DNA of 64,000 nt from Brevibacillus massiliensis (GCF_000311785.1 NZ_HE978540.1:62001-126000), one strand, 5' to 3'; shown: positions 34,312 through 43,045, counted from the first letter of the stretch. Notes: generated by a model from the letters alone, not told the origin. Numbers and translations: made by a program.

Positions 34312-35028
34312 TTAACCATGCAGTAAATGCTGCTGCCCCATATAGATCGATTGAATGGATCGATCTTTTCGAAGCGTTTCGCTGTCCCCTGTCAATACCG
34401 TTCTGCCCAACTCAATGACATATGCCCGATCGGAAACTTCCAATGCCAGCTCGACATTCTGCTCGATCAGCAGAATCGTCATCCCTGCTTTGCGGAGCGA
34501 AATGATACTGTCAAAAATCATGTCAATAATCTGCGGCGCCAAACCCAGTGATGGTTCATCGAGCATCAGTAGTTTGGGCTCGCTGATTAGCGCTCTGCCA
34601 ATTGCCAGCATCTGCTGCTCTCCACCGCTGAGACTTCCGCCAAGCTGATTTCTTCGTTCTTTCAGTCGCGGGAACAATCGGAATATTTCCTCTATTTTTG
34701 TCTGATCGATTCTTTTTTTAAGAAATCCGCCCATTTTTAAATTCTCTTCCACGGTCAGAGTAGGGAAGATGCGCCGTCCTTCAGGAACTTGTGAAATACC
34801 CAAGGATACAATCTCGTGAGGTTGCTTTTTGCTGATGTCGGTGTGATTGAATTCGATCAGCCCCTCTTTCTGCCTGATCACGCCGCTGATCGACATCAAT
34901 GTGGTCGATTTACCTGCCCCGTTGTTTCCGAGAATGCAGATAATTTCCCCCTGGTTTACTTCAAAGCTGATATCTTCCAAAGCCTGCGCATTTCCGTAGT
35001 AGGCAATCAAGTGTTCCACTTTAAGCAT
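34312..35028 (-). CDS. livF: Branched-chain-type ABC transporter ATPase LivF
   Basis: A 238-residue ATPase of the LivF type: Walker A GNNGAGKST, signature LSGGEQQMLAIGRAL, Walker B LLMLDEPSLGLAP, and the LivF hallmark GISQVPEGRRIFPTLTVEENL. It pairs with the LivG half of the fused permease gene just upstream, whose stop it overlaps by eight bases. Together with LivH and LivK it forms an importer inside the nic cluster, so its substrate is probably a pyridine carboxylate rather than leucine. Confidence 0.9.
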   Translation of the reverse strand: MLKVEHLIAYYGNAQALEDISFEVNQGEIICILGNNGAGKSTTLMSISGVIRQKEGLIEFNHTDISKKQPHEIVSLGISQVPEGRRIFPTLTVEENLKMGGFLKKRIDQTKIEEIFRLFPRLKERRNQLGGSLSGGEQQMLAIGRALISEPKLLMLDEPSLGLAPQIIDMIFDSIISLRKAGMTILLIEQNVELALEVSDRAYVIELGRTVLTGDSETLRKDRSIQSIYMGQQHLLHG

Positions 35029-36805
35029 GCTTTCTGTCCCTCCTCCCTAAATATGCCTCCACAACTTGCGGATTTTGCATCACCTCCTCGGGGCTGCCAT
35101 CGGCAATTTTTTCTCCAAAATTCAACACAGCCATATGGTCGCAGAGGTTGGACAACAGATTTAAGTCATGTTCAACAATAAAAATGGTGATGGCGAATTC
35201 ATCCCGCAAACGTAAAATCAATTTTTGCAGTTGTTCTCTTTCCTTTAAGTTCAGTCCGGCTGCTGGCTCATCAAGAAACAAAATCTTCGGCCCGGAGGCG
35301 AGGGCGCGGGCAATTTCCGCCAAGCGGCGGTGTCCGTATGAAAGATTGGCGCATAATTCGAAAGCCTTGTCCTCCAAACCCGTTAACTTGATCAGTTGAT
35401 ACGCCACGTTGACAGCATACTGCTCCTCCGAAAGAAACTTTTTGTTTTGCAGCAGTGCCAGACCGATATCGTTTTTTAATCTGCATGACATTCCTGTTAC
35501 CACATTTTCCAGAACCGTCATGCTTTCGAACAACCTGCTCGTTTGGAACGTTCTTACCAAGCCCAGGCTGCCCAAATGAAATATCGTTTTATCTGTAACT
35601 TCTCGTTGCTGAAAATAAACTTGCCCCGATGTCGGTCTTTCCAACCCGGTTACAATGTTGATAAACGTCGTTTTGCCCGCCCCATTCGGCCCGATCAATC
35701 CAAAAATCTCTCCTGTCCGTACCTCCAGGCTGACATCTTGAAGCGCCTTGATGCCTCCAAATTGTTTCGTTACATGTTCGAGCTTTAAGATTGCACTGTC
35801 GTCCGCTTTGGTTTGAGACAGAAATTGTCTCAGATTGATCGTCGATCTTGCCACAGCAGTTTGTTTTTCACCCGATTTGAACCGTTTATGTAGAAAACCG
35901 TAAATACCATTCGGCAAAAAAATCATCATCAGCACAATGCAAACTCCGTATATAATCGGCCGGTACAATGGAATTTCTTTTAAAAATTCGTTAAAAAACG
36001 TGACGCCGAATCCTCCCAGTAAAGCCCCGGTAAAAGAACCCAGGCCGCCGAGAACGACCATAAGGATAACGGTAATGGATTCAAGAAAATGGAATGGCTC
36101 CGGGCTGATAAACGCATACATATGCACCATTACGCTGCCTGCCAATCCGGCCCAAAAACAGCCGATGATAAAACCTTTTGTTTTCGTAGAGCCGATATTG
36201 ATGCCTACTGAAGCCGCAGCAAGCTGGTTGTCACGAATTGCCCGAAAGTTTCTGCCCAATCTTCCTTCCGTCAGCCTGATCATAAAGACATACTGGACAA
36301 TCAACAAAATGGACGAAAGAATAAAAAATTCCTTCTTGCTGTCAACAGACCAGCCCAAAATGTTGGGATAGGGAATATTGGTTAGTCCGTTCCACCCTCC
36401 TGTCCAGCTTCCGCCGTTGGCAAAAACGATAATCAAGATTAAATTAAAGGCGAAAGTGGACATGGCAAAATAGATTTCCGAGAGTTTCGCCATCGGTGAA
36501 AGGATAATCGAGGCAATCGCGGCCACGATCCCCGACAGCAAGAAAGCAACAAGAAAATTCACATCCAAATGCAACGTGAGAATAGCCGAGGTATAAGCGC
36601 CGATGCCAAAAAAACCTGCCTGAGCTAGACTGACCTGACCGGCATACCCGAAAATGAGCTGCAGCGACACAGCCAAAATCGTATAAATCGCCGCCTGGGA
36701 AAACAACGACAAATAGTAGTTGGACTGGGTAAAAACGGCCGCCAACACAAAGATGATCAGATATACGATGATGGGTCCGTACGATTTGAGACGGTTTGAC
36801 TTCAA
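35021..36805 (-). CDS. Fused LivM permease - LivG ATPase
   Basis: A 594-residue fusion of two usually separate importer subunits. Residues 1-320 are a LivM-type permease with about nine membrane spans (LIFGYAGQVSLAQAGFFGIGAYTSA, the EAA-like RAIRDNQLAAASVGINI, VLGGLGSFTGALLGG). After a short linker, residues about 340-594 are a LivG-type ATPase: Walker A GPNGAGKTTF, LSYGHRRLAEIARAL as the signature, and LLDEPAAGLNLKE. The start overlaps the livH stop by four bases and the stop overlaps livF by eight. LivM-LivG fusions are known, but they are a minority arrangement. Confidence 0.92.
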   Translation of the reverse strand: MKSNRLKSYGPIIVYLIIFVLAAVFTQSNYYLSLFSQAAIYTILAVSLQLIFGYAGQVSLAQAGFFGIGAYTSAILTLHLDVNFLVAFLLSGIVAAIASIILSPMAKLSEIYFAMSTFAFNLILIIVFANGGSWTGGWNGLTNIPYPNILGWSVDSKKEFFILSSILLIVQYVFMIRLTEGRLGRNFRAIRDNQLAAASVGINIGSTKTKGFIIGCFWAGLAGSVMVHMYAFISPEPFHFLESITVILMVVLGGLGSFTGALLGGFGVTFFNEFLKEIPLYRPIIYGVCIVLMMIFLPNGIYGFLHKRFKSGEKQTAVARSTINLRQFLSQTKADDSAILKLEHVTKQFGGIKALQDVSLEVRTGEIFGLIGPNGAGKTTFINIVTGLERPTSGQVYFQQREVTDKTIFHLGSLGLVRTFQTSRLFESMTVLENVVTGMSCRLKNDIGLALLQNKKFLSEEQYAVNVAYQLIKLTGLEDKAFELCANLSYGHRRLAEIARALASGPKILFLDEPAAGLNLKEREQLQKLILRLRDEFAITIFIVEHDLNLLSNLCDHMAVLNFGEKIADGSPEEVMQNPQVVEAYLGRRDRKHA

Positions 36806-37677
36806 GCGGTATCCCTCCGTTTCTTTATGCCCAGTATGCCGGCAGGACGTATTAACAACACCAGAATCAAAATCGCATACAAGATCAGATCGCGAAATTC
36901 CGAGCTGATCATCGTTCCGCCAAACGCCTCGATCAAACCGAGCAAGATGCCGCCAATGACGGCTCCCATGATATTGCCAAACCCGCCTAATACAGCCGCC
37001 GCAAACGCCTTGATGCCAATAATCCCCATATCATAGGAAACGTAATAGAGCGGGCCTAACAGGACACCTGCGACTCCGGTCAAGGCTCCGGCTACCAGAA
37101 AAATGAGCGCGATGTATTTGCGGTGATTCACCCCAAGCAACTGTGACATGACGCGATCGTCTGCAATGGCTCTCATCGCCTGGCCTATACGGGTAAATTT
37201 AAAAAACAGCTGAAACAAAATCATAATAGAAAGACTTAATAGAATAATCGAAAAACTGATCGCAGAAATCTTTGCGCTTCCCAACTGAACCTGCCCGGCA
37301 GATAAACTGCTTGGAAAACTCAAAGGCTCCGCTCCCCAGATCAATGAGCCGATTTGCGGCAAAATAATCATAATTCCGATGCTGGCAATCAAGACATGAA
37401 TGCTTTGACCGCCGCGTTTTTGCACCGGATGAAACACAAGCACATTAGACAAGTATCCGACCAGACCAGCAATTGCCATGGTACACAACATGACCAGGTA
37501 AAAATTTTGGGTGCCATCGGTAATCAGACTGAACCCGACAAGCCCTCCGATCATGACAAACTCACCAGTGCCAATATTTAATACGCCCGACGAACGAAAG
37601 ATAAGACTGAACGACATGGCAATTAAACTGTAAATGCATCCGACGGCGAGACCACTAACGAATATGTCAAAATACAC
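36802..37677 (-). CDS. livH: Branched-chain-type ABC transporter permease LivH
   Basis: A 291-residue membrane protein with about eight spans. LivH hallmarks are GCIYSLIAMSFSLIFRSSGVLNIGTGEFVMIGG, the cytoplasmic loop RIGQAMRAIADDRVMSQLLGVN and AAAVLGGFGNIMGAVIGGILLG. It forms the translocation path with the LivM half of the fused gene. It starts 11 bases after the livK stop, so the two are co-transcribed. Confidence 0.93.
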   Translation of the reverse strand: MYFDIFVSGLAVGCIYSLIAMSFSLIFRSSGVLNIGTGEFVMIGGLVGFSLITDGTQNFYLVMLCTMAIAGLVGYLSNVLVFHPVQKRGGQSIHVLIASIGIMIILPQIGSLIWGAEPLSFPSSLSAGQVQLGSAKISAISFSIILLSLSIMILFQLFFKFTRIGQAMRAIADDRVMSQLLGVNHRKYIALIFLVAGALTGVAGVLLGPLYYVSYDMGIIGIKAFAAAVLGGFGNIMGAVIGGILLGLIEAFGGTMISSEFRDLILYAILILVLLIRPAGILGIKKRRDTA

Positions 37678-37688
37678 CGTATCCCTCC

Positions 37689-38864
37689 TTAATACGAACC
37701 GGCTTGAAGGACTTTTTCCAATTTCAGCTGTCCGTTATCCCAATTCACGATGAAAATCGGTTTTGTTGCTGAACCGTCATCGTTAAAGGATGTGAGCCCT
37801 GAAGCTCCTTCATAGTTTTTGATGTTCAGCAGTTCCTTCTGCACCTCGTCTGGGGCGGCAGATCCCGCTTTTTCGATCGCGGTCTTCAGGATATAAACGG
37901 AGTCGTATCCATGCGCCTGATAAACGTTGGGCTCCAGGTTGAATTTGCTTTTCCATGCTTCGATAAAGGTTTTCGTTTTTTCACCAATATCGGTGTCGGA
38001 AAAATAGGCCGCACTGATCATCGTATGATTGGAAGCATCACCGGCGATCTCATAATACTGCGGACTGGAGATTGGGTTTGTGGCGATAAACGGTTTGTCG
38101 TAACCAAGCGCTCTGGCCTGTTTCGCGATCAATCCGCTGTCCGCCGCATAGCCAGATAAAAATATGTAGGCATTCGGGTTTGAACTGATGCCTTGGCTAA
38201 TGTACGAATTAAAGTCTTTTGCGTCATTGGGATACTTGAATTCATGGACAATTTTCATGTCCAACTCCGCTGATTTCTCCCTAAAAGCTTTATAAACACT
38301 GGTGCCAAAAGCGTCATCCCGGATAAAAGCGATCACTTCTTTTACGCCCATCTCTTTCGCTGCATAGTAGGCGGCTGCCCAGCCAAACTGATTATTGTTG
38401 GCCAAATTCACAAAGAATCGCGGATTTTCGGATACGACTCCCGGATCTGACGCGATTGGTGACACGGCAATCATGTTGTTTTCCTTCACTTTGGCCACTT
38501 GTGACAAAGCAACCGCGCTGCTCGATCCGCTGATCACAAATTTGATATCCCGGTTGGCAAATTTGTCGATGGCCTGCTGCCCTTTAAACGGATTCCCTTC
38601 GTCGTCTTCCGATACCAGTTCTACTGTCTTCCCAAGAATTCCGCCGTTTTTGTTGATTTCATCGACAGCGTATTTTACCGCATCATACGCCGGTTTTCCG
38701 AAAGCGGCGGTTGCCCCGCTCAGCCCGCCGACATAACCCAAAGTCAACGTTCCTCCACCGCTTTTACTGCTTCCCGTTGATTCTGCAGAATTGTCCGTTC
38801 CGCAGCCTGTCAGAAGAAATGAAAGCAGTGACATCACTGACAACATTGATACTAATTTTTTCAA
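37689..38864 (-). CDS. livK: ABC transporter substrate-binding lipoprotein, LivK type
   Basis: A 391-residue type I periplasmic-binding-protein fold. The lipoprotein signal ends in LLTGC (lipobox, about residue 21), so the protein is anchored on the outer face of the membrane. The mature domain has LGYVGGLSGATAAFGKPAYDAVK and the two-lobed LivK pattern through YEGASGLTSFNDDGSATKPIFIV. The start is a TTG with AAAGGGG upstream. In this cluster the ligand is likely nicotinate, 6-hydroxynicotinate or a hydroxypyridine rather than a branched-chain amino acid. That is inference from position. Confidence 0.9.
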   Translation of the reverse strand: MKKLVSMLSVMSLLSFLLTGCGTDNSAESTGSSKSGGGTLTLGYVGGLSGATAAFGKPAYDAVKYAVDEINKNGGILGKTVELVSEDDEGNPFKGQQAIDKFANRDIKFVISGSSSAVALSQVAKVKENNMIAVSPIASDPGVVSENPRFFVNLANNNQFGWAAAYYAAKEMGVKEVIAFIRDDAFGTSVYKAFREKSAELDMKIVHEFKYPNDAKDFNSYISQGISSNPNAYIFLSGYAADSGLIAKQARALGYDKPFIATNPISSPQYYEIAGDASNHTMISAAYFSDTDIGEKTKTFIEAWKSKFNLEPNVYQAHGYDSVYILKTAIEKAGSAAPDEVQKELLNIKNYEGASGLTSFNDDGSATKPIFIVNWDNGQLKLEKVLQAGSY

Positions 38865-38965
38865 TCATCCCAACCCCTTTATGACTGATTTTTTTCTACC
38901 GGTTTCATCACATAACTTCAAACGACACCACAAAAATACGTTCACTCACTTCCTTGATTAAACTG

Positions 38966-39784
38966 TTATTTCAGATGATCTCTGATGAAGGAGAGTATAT
39001 AATCTGCTGTTTCCTGCGGTGCCTCCTTATATACCATGTGACCAACGCCGTTCACGACAACTGCCTGCAAACGAGGATTGAGAGACTTCAGCTCTGCAAG
39101 TTCATCGGGACGAATCGTATCTCCAAGTTCAGCGGCTAACAGCAGCATCGGACATGCTGTCAATTTTACATTGACCTGAAAAGGTTCTTTGATAAAGTTG
39201 TTGTATGATTCAATGATCGCTTCCTTGCTTACGTTCAGGTATTCGGTTATTCGTATCTTCAACTGTTCTTCATGAAAGTGCGGATAAAAAGCGCGAAATT
39301 TGTCCCATTCTTCTTCATCAGCCGCAGCTTTTTGTTCCAGAAACATGGAAAGAGAATTCGGGTAAACTTGTCTATGACCCGGACCGGTAACCGGTGGGTC
39401 GATGAGCACCATTCCGGAGATGAGAGATGAGTATGCGCTGCCAAAACCGGATGCAATTCTCGCACCCATGGAATGGCCGACGAGGAATGGAGCAGTCGGA
39501 TTTCCGGTTAACGCATTCACCACATTTAATAGATCCTCAACGTAATCTTGCATACGGTATCCCTGTTTTGGCCAGCTGGATTTCCCACGCCCGCGAATAT
39601 CCATTGACAAACAAAAGAGGTGATCAGGCATCCGCTTTAAAATTTCCGAAAATGACATACTGTAGCTTGTGATGCCCGGAAGAAAAATAACCGGCACCCC
39701 ATTCCGATCGCCTTTGGTAAGTAAGTGAATATCCGCGTTAAGGCCGCTGACAAACATATGTCCGAAAAGTTCCTTATCGTCCAC
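38966..39784 (-). CDS. nicD: N-formylmaleamate deformylase-like alpha/beta hydrolase (NicD)
   Basis: A 272-residue alpha/beta hydrolase. The nucleophile elbow is GHSMGAR, the oxyanion region VIFLPGITSYSMSFSE with DIRGRGKSSWP is NicD-like, and the catalytic histidine is in VNGVGHMVYKEAP. NicD removes the formyl group from N-formylmaleamate, giving maleamate and formate. The start is GTG 39784 behind AGGGGGG. Hydrolases of this fold are diverse, so the specific role comes mainly from its position between nicC and nicX in a complete pathway. Confidence 0.82.
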   Translation of the reverse strand: MDDKELFGHMFVSGLNADIHLLTKGDRNGVPVIFLPGITSYSMSFSEILKRMPDHLFCLSMDIRGRGKSSWPKQGYRMQDYVEDLLNVVNALTGNPTAPFLVGHSMGARIASGFGSAYSSLISGMVLIDPPVTGPGHRQVYPNSLSMFLEQKAAADEEEWDKFRAFYPHFHEEQLKIRITEYLNVSKEAIIESYNNFIKEPFQVNVKLTACPMLLLAAELGDTIRPDELAELKSLNPRLQAVVVNGVGHMVYKEAPQETADYILSFIRDHLK

Positions 39785-39832
39785 TCTGATGCCCCCCTAT
39801 CGTGTACTGAAAATGATAAAAACTTACCAAAC

Positions 39833-41074
39833 CTACAATTCCTTCATACTGACGCTCGAAGAGACCCCAAAACGCTGACGGCACGTGGTCGCGTCATATT
39901 CGTATACCCACTCGGCACTGATGCCGACCGCATGAGGATTTCGGGTCTGCCTTTCCCGTATGGCAAGATCCCGCCGACGTTGTTCCTCAGGTGAATCCAG
40001 GTGGTAGGTACGGCCTCTTTCGCGGGATTGCAGCTGTACGTCCCGCGTTCGATTGCGACGCTCCGCTTCATACGCGTCTAGTGCCAGGGTTACGTTCCCG
40101 CCAAAATAAACAAGAGCTTCGGAAAGGACATAAGCATCTTCTATCGCCATAGCAGCACCCTGAGACAAGTATGGAAGCATGGGATGTGCTGCGTCACCCA
40201 GGAGTGTGGCATGACCTCGGGACCAGCGTTCCATAGGATTTCGGTCATACAATCCCCACTTGAAAACCAGTGAATTATCTGTGCGTTCGAAAAGACGAAT
40301 CAAATCAGAATGCCAACCATCGTACGCTTTCAATAGTTCTTCGGTCGAACTAGGCTCAGTCCATGATTCTTTCACCCATTCATCTGTCTCTTTGCAAGCG
40401 ACAATATTGACTGCGCTGCCACCCTTGACGTAGTAGGTAACCACATGCGCTTTGGGACCAAACCAGAAGGTTGCCGCTGGCAGAACGAAAGGCAGCGGAT
40501 GCTTGTCGACCGGGACAAGCGCACGCCAACACATGTGCCCGGTAAATGTCGGAGCATCCTTGCCCCACAAAGCCCCCCGGACAACAGAGCGTATTCCGTC
40601 CGCGCCAACAATCAGGTCACCCTCGAATTCATCTCCATTATCAAATACAGCAACTGCCTTATCCTCCCTTAGTTGAACATTTACACATTTGACATTAAAA
40701 GTAATGCACTCTTCCGGTAACCCTTCTGCCAAGATACTGTGCAGGTCAGCGCGGTGCACGTGATAGTACGCAGCACCAAAAAGCCTGACAAACGTATCCT
40801 TTAAGGGAGTTCGAAATAATTCCTCACCCGTCTCCCAACTGCGCCCCACCATCGCTTCCGGCAAGAAACCAACCTGCTGAATCTCGTTTTCAAGCCCGAG
40901 TGATTTCAATACCTTGACGGCATTAGGCGTCATTTGGATTCCGGCACCAACTTCCCTGAACTCCGCTGCTTGTTCAAACAATTGAAAAGAAATGCCACGC
41001 TGCCATAAAGCTCGCGCCAAAGCTACCCCGCCAATACCACCACCGATAATACCGACACGTAAAGACTTCTTCAT
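39833..41074 (-). CDS. nicC: FAD-dependent 6-hydroxynicotinate 3-monooxygenase-like enzyme (NicC)
   Basis: A 413-residue class A flavin monooxygenase. The dinucleotide-binding motif is GIIGGGIGGVALARAL, the DG motif is LIVGADGIRSVVR and the GD motif is HATLLGDAAHPMLPYLSQGA. NicC decarboxylates and hydroxylates 6-hydroxynicotinate to 2,5-dihydroxypyridine, the substrate of NicX encoded in the same cluster. Salicylate-type hydroxylases look alike, so specificity is inferred from context. The ATG follows GGGGGGAGATAAGGG. The only strong promoter seen lies about 280 bases upstream, giving a long leader. Confidence 0.83.
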   Translation of the reverse strand: MKKSLRVGIIGGGIGGVALARALWQRGISFQLFEQAAEFREVGAGIQMTPNAVKVLKSLGLENEIQQVGFLPEAMVGRSWETGEELFRTPLKDTFVRLFGAAYYHVHRADLHSILAEGLPEECITFNVKCVNVQLREDKAVAVFDNGDEFEGDLIVGADGIRSVVRGALWGKDAPTFTGHMCWRALVPVDKHPLPFVLPAATFWFGPKAHVVTYYVKGGSAVNIVACKETDEWVKESWTEPSSTEELLKAYDGWHSDLIRLFERTDNSLVFKWGLYDRNPMERWSRGHATLLGDAAHPMLPYLSQGAAMAIEDAYVLSEALVYFGGNVTLALDAYEAERRNRTRDVQLQSRERGRTYHLDSPEEQRRRDLAIRERQTRNPHAVGISAEWVYEYDATTCRQRFGVSSSVSMKEL

Positions 41075-41084
41075 CCCTTATCTC

Positions 41085-41384
41085 CCCCCGTTTTTTATAA
41101 AGCTAAAAGGAACCAACCATTGAAGTTACTCGTTCTAGTCAATTGGTATTATTCGTTCACCCCTATTTCAACATTTGGCTGACGAGTAGATTGCTTTACT
41201 ACAAATCCCGACTATCGATTCCAAAAATGTCATATTTCACGAATGTACAATCGGGTATTTGAGTAAGTTTTGCATACCTTTTACAATAATTTGAAACATT
41301 TAAAACAAATAAAAGTTACCAAACATAATTATTTTTACTAATTTTCTTTTTTCTGATTATACTTTAATCCGAATTATCTGTCAA
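41085..41384 (-). promoter_or_regulatory. Nic operon promoter and long AT-rich leader
   Basis: TTGACA (41379-41384), exactly 17 bases, then TATAAT (41356-41361) on the minus strand: a perfect sigma-A consensus. A dyad (GATTA, five bases, TAATC; 41355-41369) covers the -10 box and part of the spacer and is a candidate operator. Transcription would begin near 41349, leaving a leader of about 275 nt before nicC. The leader is AT-rich with a weak CCCGA/TCGGG pairing and no recognised riboswitch. Confidence 0.75.
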
Positions 41385-41465
41385 TATGACCCTGATAGTC
41401 TCTATTCTAAATTTCGAAAGCCTGTAAAAACGGGGGATTATGGAAAAGGACAGCATTAAATTGGC

Positions 41466-41834
41466 AAATATGCGGAGAAATTGGCACAGGAAGCCGGCGG
41501 CGTAGAACCGCATTCCCATGCAAGGGGATTTGTCCTTCAAGTTTGGGCTGAAAGATAGAATTCTCAGGGAAGCAGAAAAAGGGGGAATGCAAAAAACAAG
41601 GGGAGAAACCGAAGCACGCTCTCGCGGAGGAGCAGCGCCAAGCCATTTTGGTTCTCTTCCAGGGCGAACGGGGTACAAAGGCTGTCATGATCATCCCTTT
41701 TATACGCCCGCTCCTCCAGGAAAGCCGCCTATGCAGCCGAGTTTGACTATGCGGTTGTAGAATGCACGAACCAAGGTATTCCTTGTCTTGGCGGCAGCCC
41801 AGGCAGCTTGGCACACTTTCAGGGGAAGATGTGA
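41466..41834 (+). pseudogene. Frameshifted coding remnant, family unknown
   Basis: Three successive plus-strand fragments in different frames read like protein: KYAEKLAQEAGGVE (from 41466), KHALAEEQRQAILVLFQGER with GTKAVMIIPFIRPLLQ (about 41620-41750), and KAAYAAEFDYAVVECTNQG to a TGA at 41834. None has a start. The pattern suggests one decayed gene with at least two frameshifts between the nic promoter and its regulator. No family recognised. No intact gene is seen on either strand here. Confidence 0.35.
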
Positions 41835-41841
41835 AACACCT

Positions 41842-42627
41842 TTACTTCGATTTTTTCAGTGATCCCGCTTCGTTCAGGCATTTCATCACTTTGTCCAACG
41901 TCATTACATCAGCGTAACGTGCATTTAAGTCAAGAAGGGTCGCTCTTTGAATCGATTCAGAACGGTCGCCGACAGCTTCTTCAGGAATGATGACACGATA
42001 ACCGCGCTGCAATGCTTCCACTGCAGTTGCTCGGATGCTGCCGCTCGTCGTGGTTCCAGCCAATATGACCGTATCGATTTCTCTTTGCTGCAGAAACTCT
42101 TCTAGCGGAGAACAATAAAAATCGTTAATGTAAGCGGTTGCATTAATCATATCATACGTAAATTCATCTAATTTCGGATGAATTTTCACCCATGCTGTAT
42201 TACGGTCAAGCAACTGTATGGAAGGAAATTTTTGTCCCCAAAGCTGTGAAAATCTATCTGCCGAGTCATAGATGGTCTTGCTAAAAACAACCGGAAAATG
42301 ATTGGCAAGAGCAGTTTTGACCAGTTGTGTCACCGCTTCAATCTGCCCGTTTAACTGAATGGATAATTTCGAATTTGGATCCGTAAAAGCCAAAGTCATG
42401 TCACGAACAAGCACAGCCGGTTTACCGCCAAATCCGATTTGTCCTGAGAACCCCTGCTGTGAATACAGATGCTGTATTTCGTCTAAAATGTACCTGCGTT
42501 GCCCCCCAGGTGTATAAATCACACTCAATCCGTATCCTTCCACAACACCGTCATGTTCCAGTCTGCGCAGCGTACTGGCTGAAATCCCAAGAAGTTTGGC
42601 TGCCTCTGAAATATTTAACAACTTCAT
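41842..42627 (-). CDS. MerR-type HTH fused to a catalytically dead isochorismatase domain; candidate nic regulator
   Basis: A 261-residue protein. Residues 3-55 are a MerR-superfamily winged HTH (NISEAAKLLGISASTLRRLE, then the wing YTPGGQRRYILDEI). Residues 63-245 are an isochorismatase-fold domain close to the NicF protein of this cluster (shared TTSG-IRAT and EEAVGDRS-type blocks). The catalytic Asp is kept (Asp76, VRDMTLAFTDP). The nucleophile position is Ser197 (codon AGC), and the K-YASAFFGT block is replaced by DMINATAYINDF, losing the Lys. An active amidase is therefore unlikely. I infer a ligand-sensing transcription factor that binds maleamate or a related amide. The ATG at 42627 follows GGGGAGGG. 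Confidence 0.85.
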   Translation of the reverse strand: MKLLNISEAAKLLGISASTLRRLEHDGVVEGYGLSVIYTPGGQRRYILDEIQHLYSQQGFSGQIGFGGKPAVLVRDMTLAFTDPNSKLSIQLNGQIEAVTQLVKTALANHFPVVFSKTIYDSADRFSQLWGQKFPSIQLLDRNTAWVKIHPKLDEFTYDMINATAYINDFYCSPLEEFLQQREIDTVILAGTTTSGSIRATAVEALQRGYRVIIPEEAVGDRSESIQRATLLDLNARYADVMTLDKVMKCLNEAGSLKKSK

Positions 42628-42711
42628 TTTGAAATACCCTCCCCGAATATTTGCACATGAATAAAAATCAAACGATTCTGTAGGTTTGATAAGTTTCATC
42701 AACTAAGAAAT

Positions 42712-42741
42712 ATTATATATTATTTGACGCTTACCTGCCAA
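42712..42741 (-). promoter_or_regulatory. Promoter of the MerR-isochorismatase gene
   Basis: TTGGCA (42736-42741), 18-base spacer, TATAAT (42712-42717) on the minus strand, about 85 bp upstream of the start codon. A near-palindrome (GTTGAT ... ATCAAAC, 42684-42703) lies just downstream and could be an autoregulatory operator. Confidence 0.55.
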
Positions 42742-42751
42742 ACGACCGATT

Positions 42752-43045
42752 TTTATACGCAGCGACCGGATTTTCAGTTGCTCCATACAAGCGGATATGC
42801 CGTCGAAAGCCTTTTGTATGGGGGACAAGTATGGTAGGCTTGGACACAAGGCGATGGGCCAATGTTGAGGGCCGCAAGCTCCTGGCGCAATACATTTGCA
42901 AAAAACGCAAACAAATCAGAAAAACAAACCCCCAGCTACTGACTAGGGGGTAAGCATTCATCGTTCTACATGATTGGGGTTGTTTTTTCGATGCAAAAAG
43001 GGCGAAGCCTTTTTGTGCATTCGCCCCCAAAGTTCAGTCAAAGAC
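42752..43045. other. Intergenic stretch without a gene
   Basis: About 290 bases between the nic regulator promoter and the DinB gene. Open frames exist on both strands but lack starts with ribosome binding sites and look non-coding. It contains the DinB-gene terminator at 42921-42951. No other structure seen. Confidence 0.4.
42921..42951 (-). terminator. Terminator downstream of the DinB gene
   Basis: ACCCCC and GGGGGT pair around a 12-base loop; on the minus strand the stem runs into TTGTTTTTC. It lies about 95 bases beyond the DinB-family stop. Confidence 0.75.
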
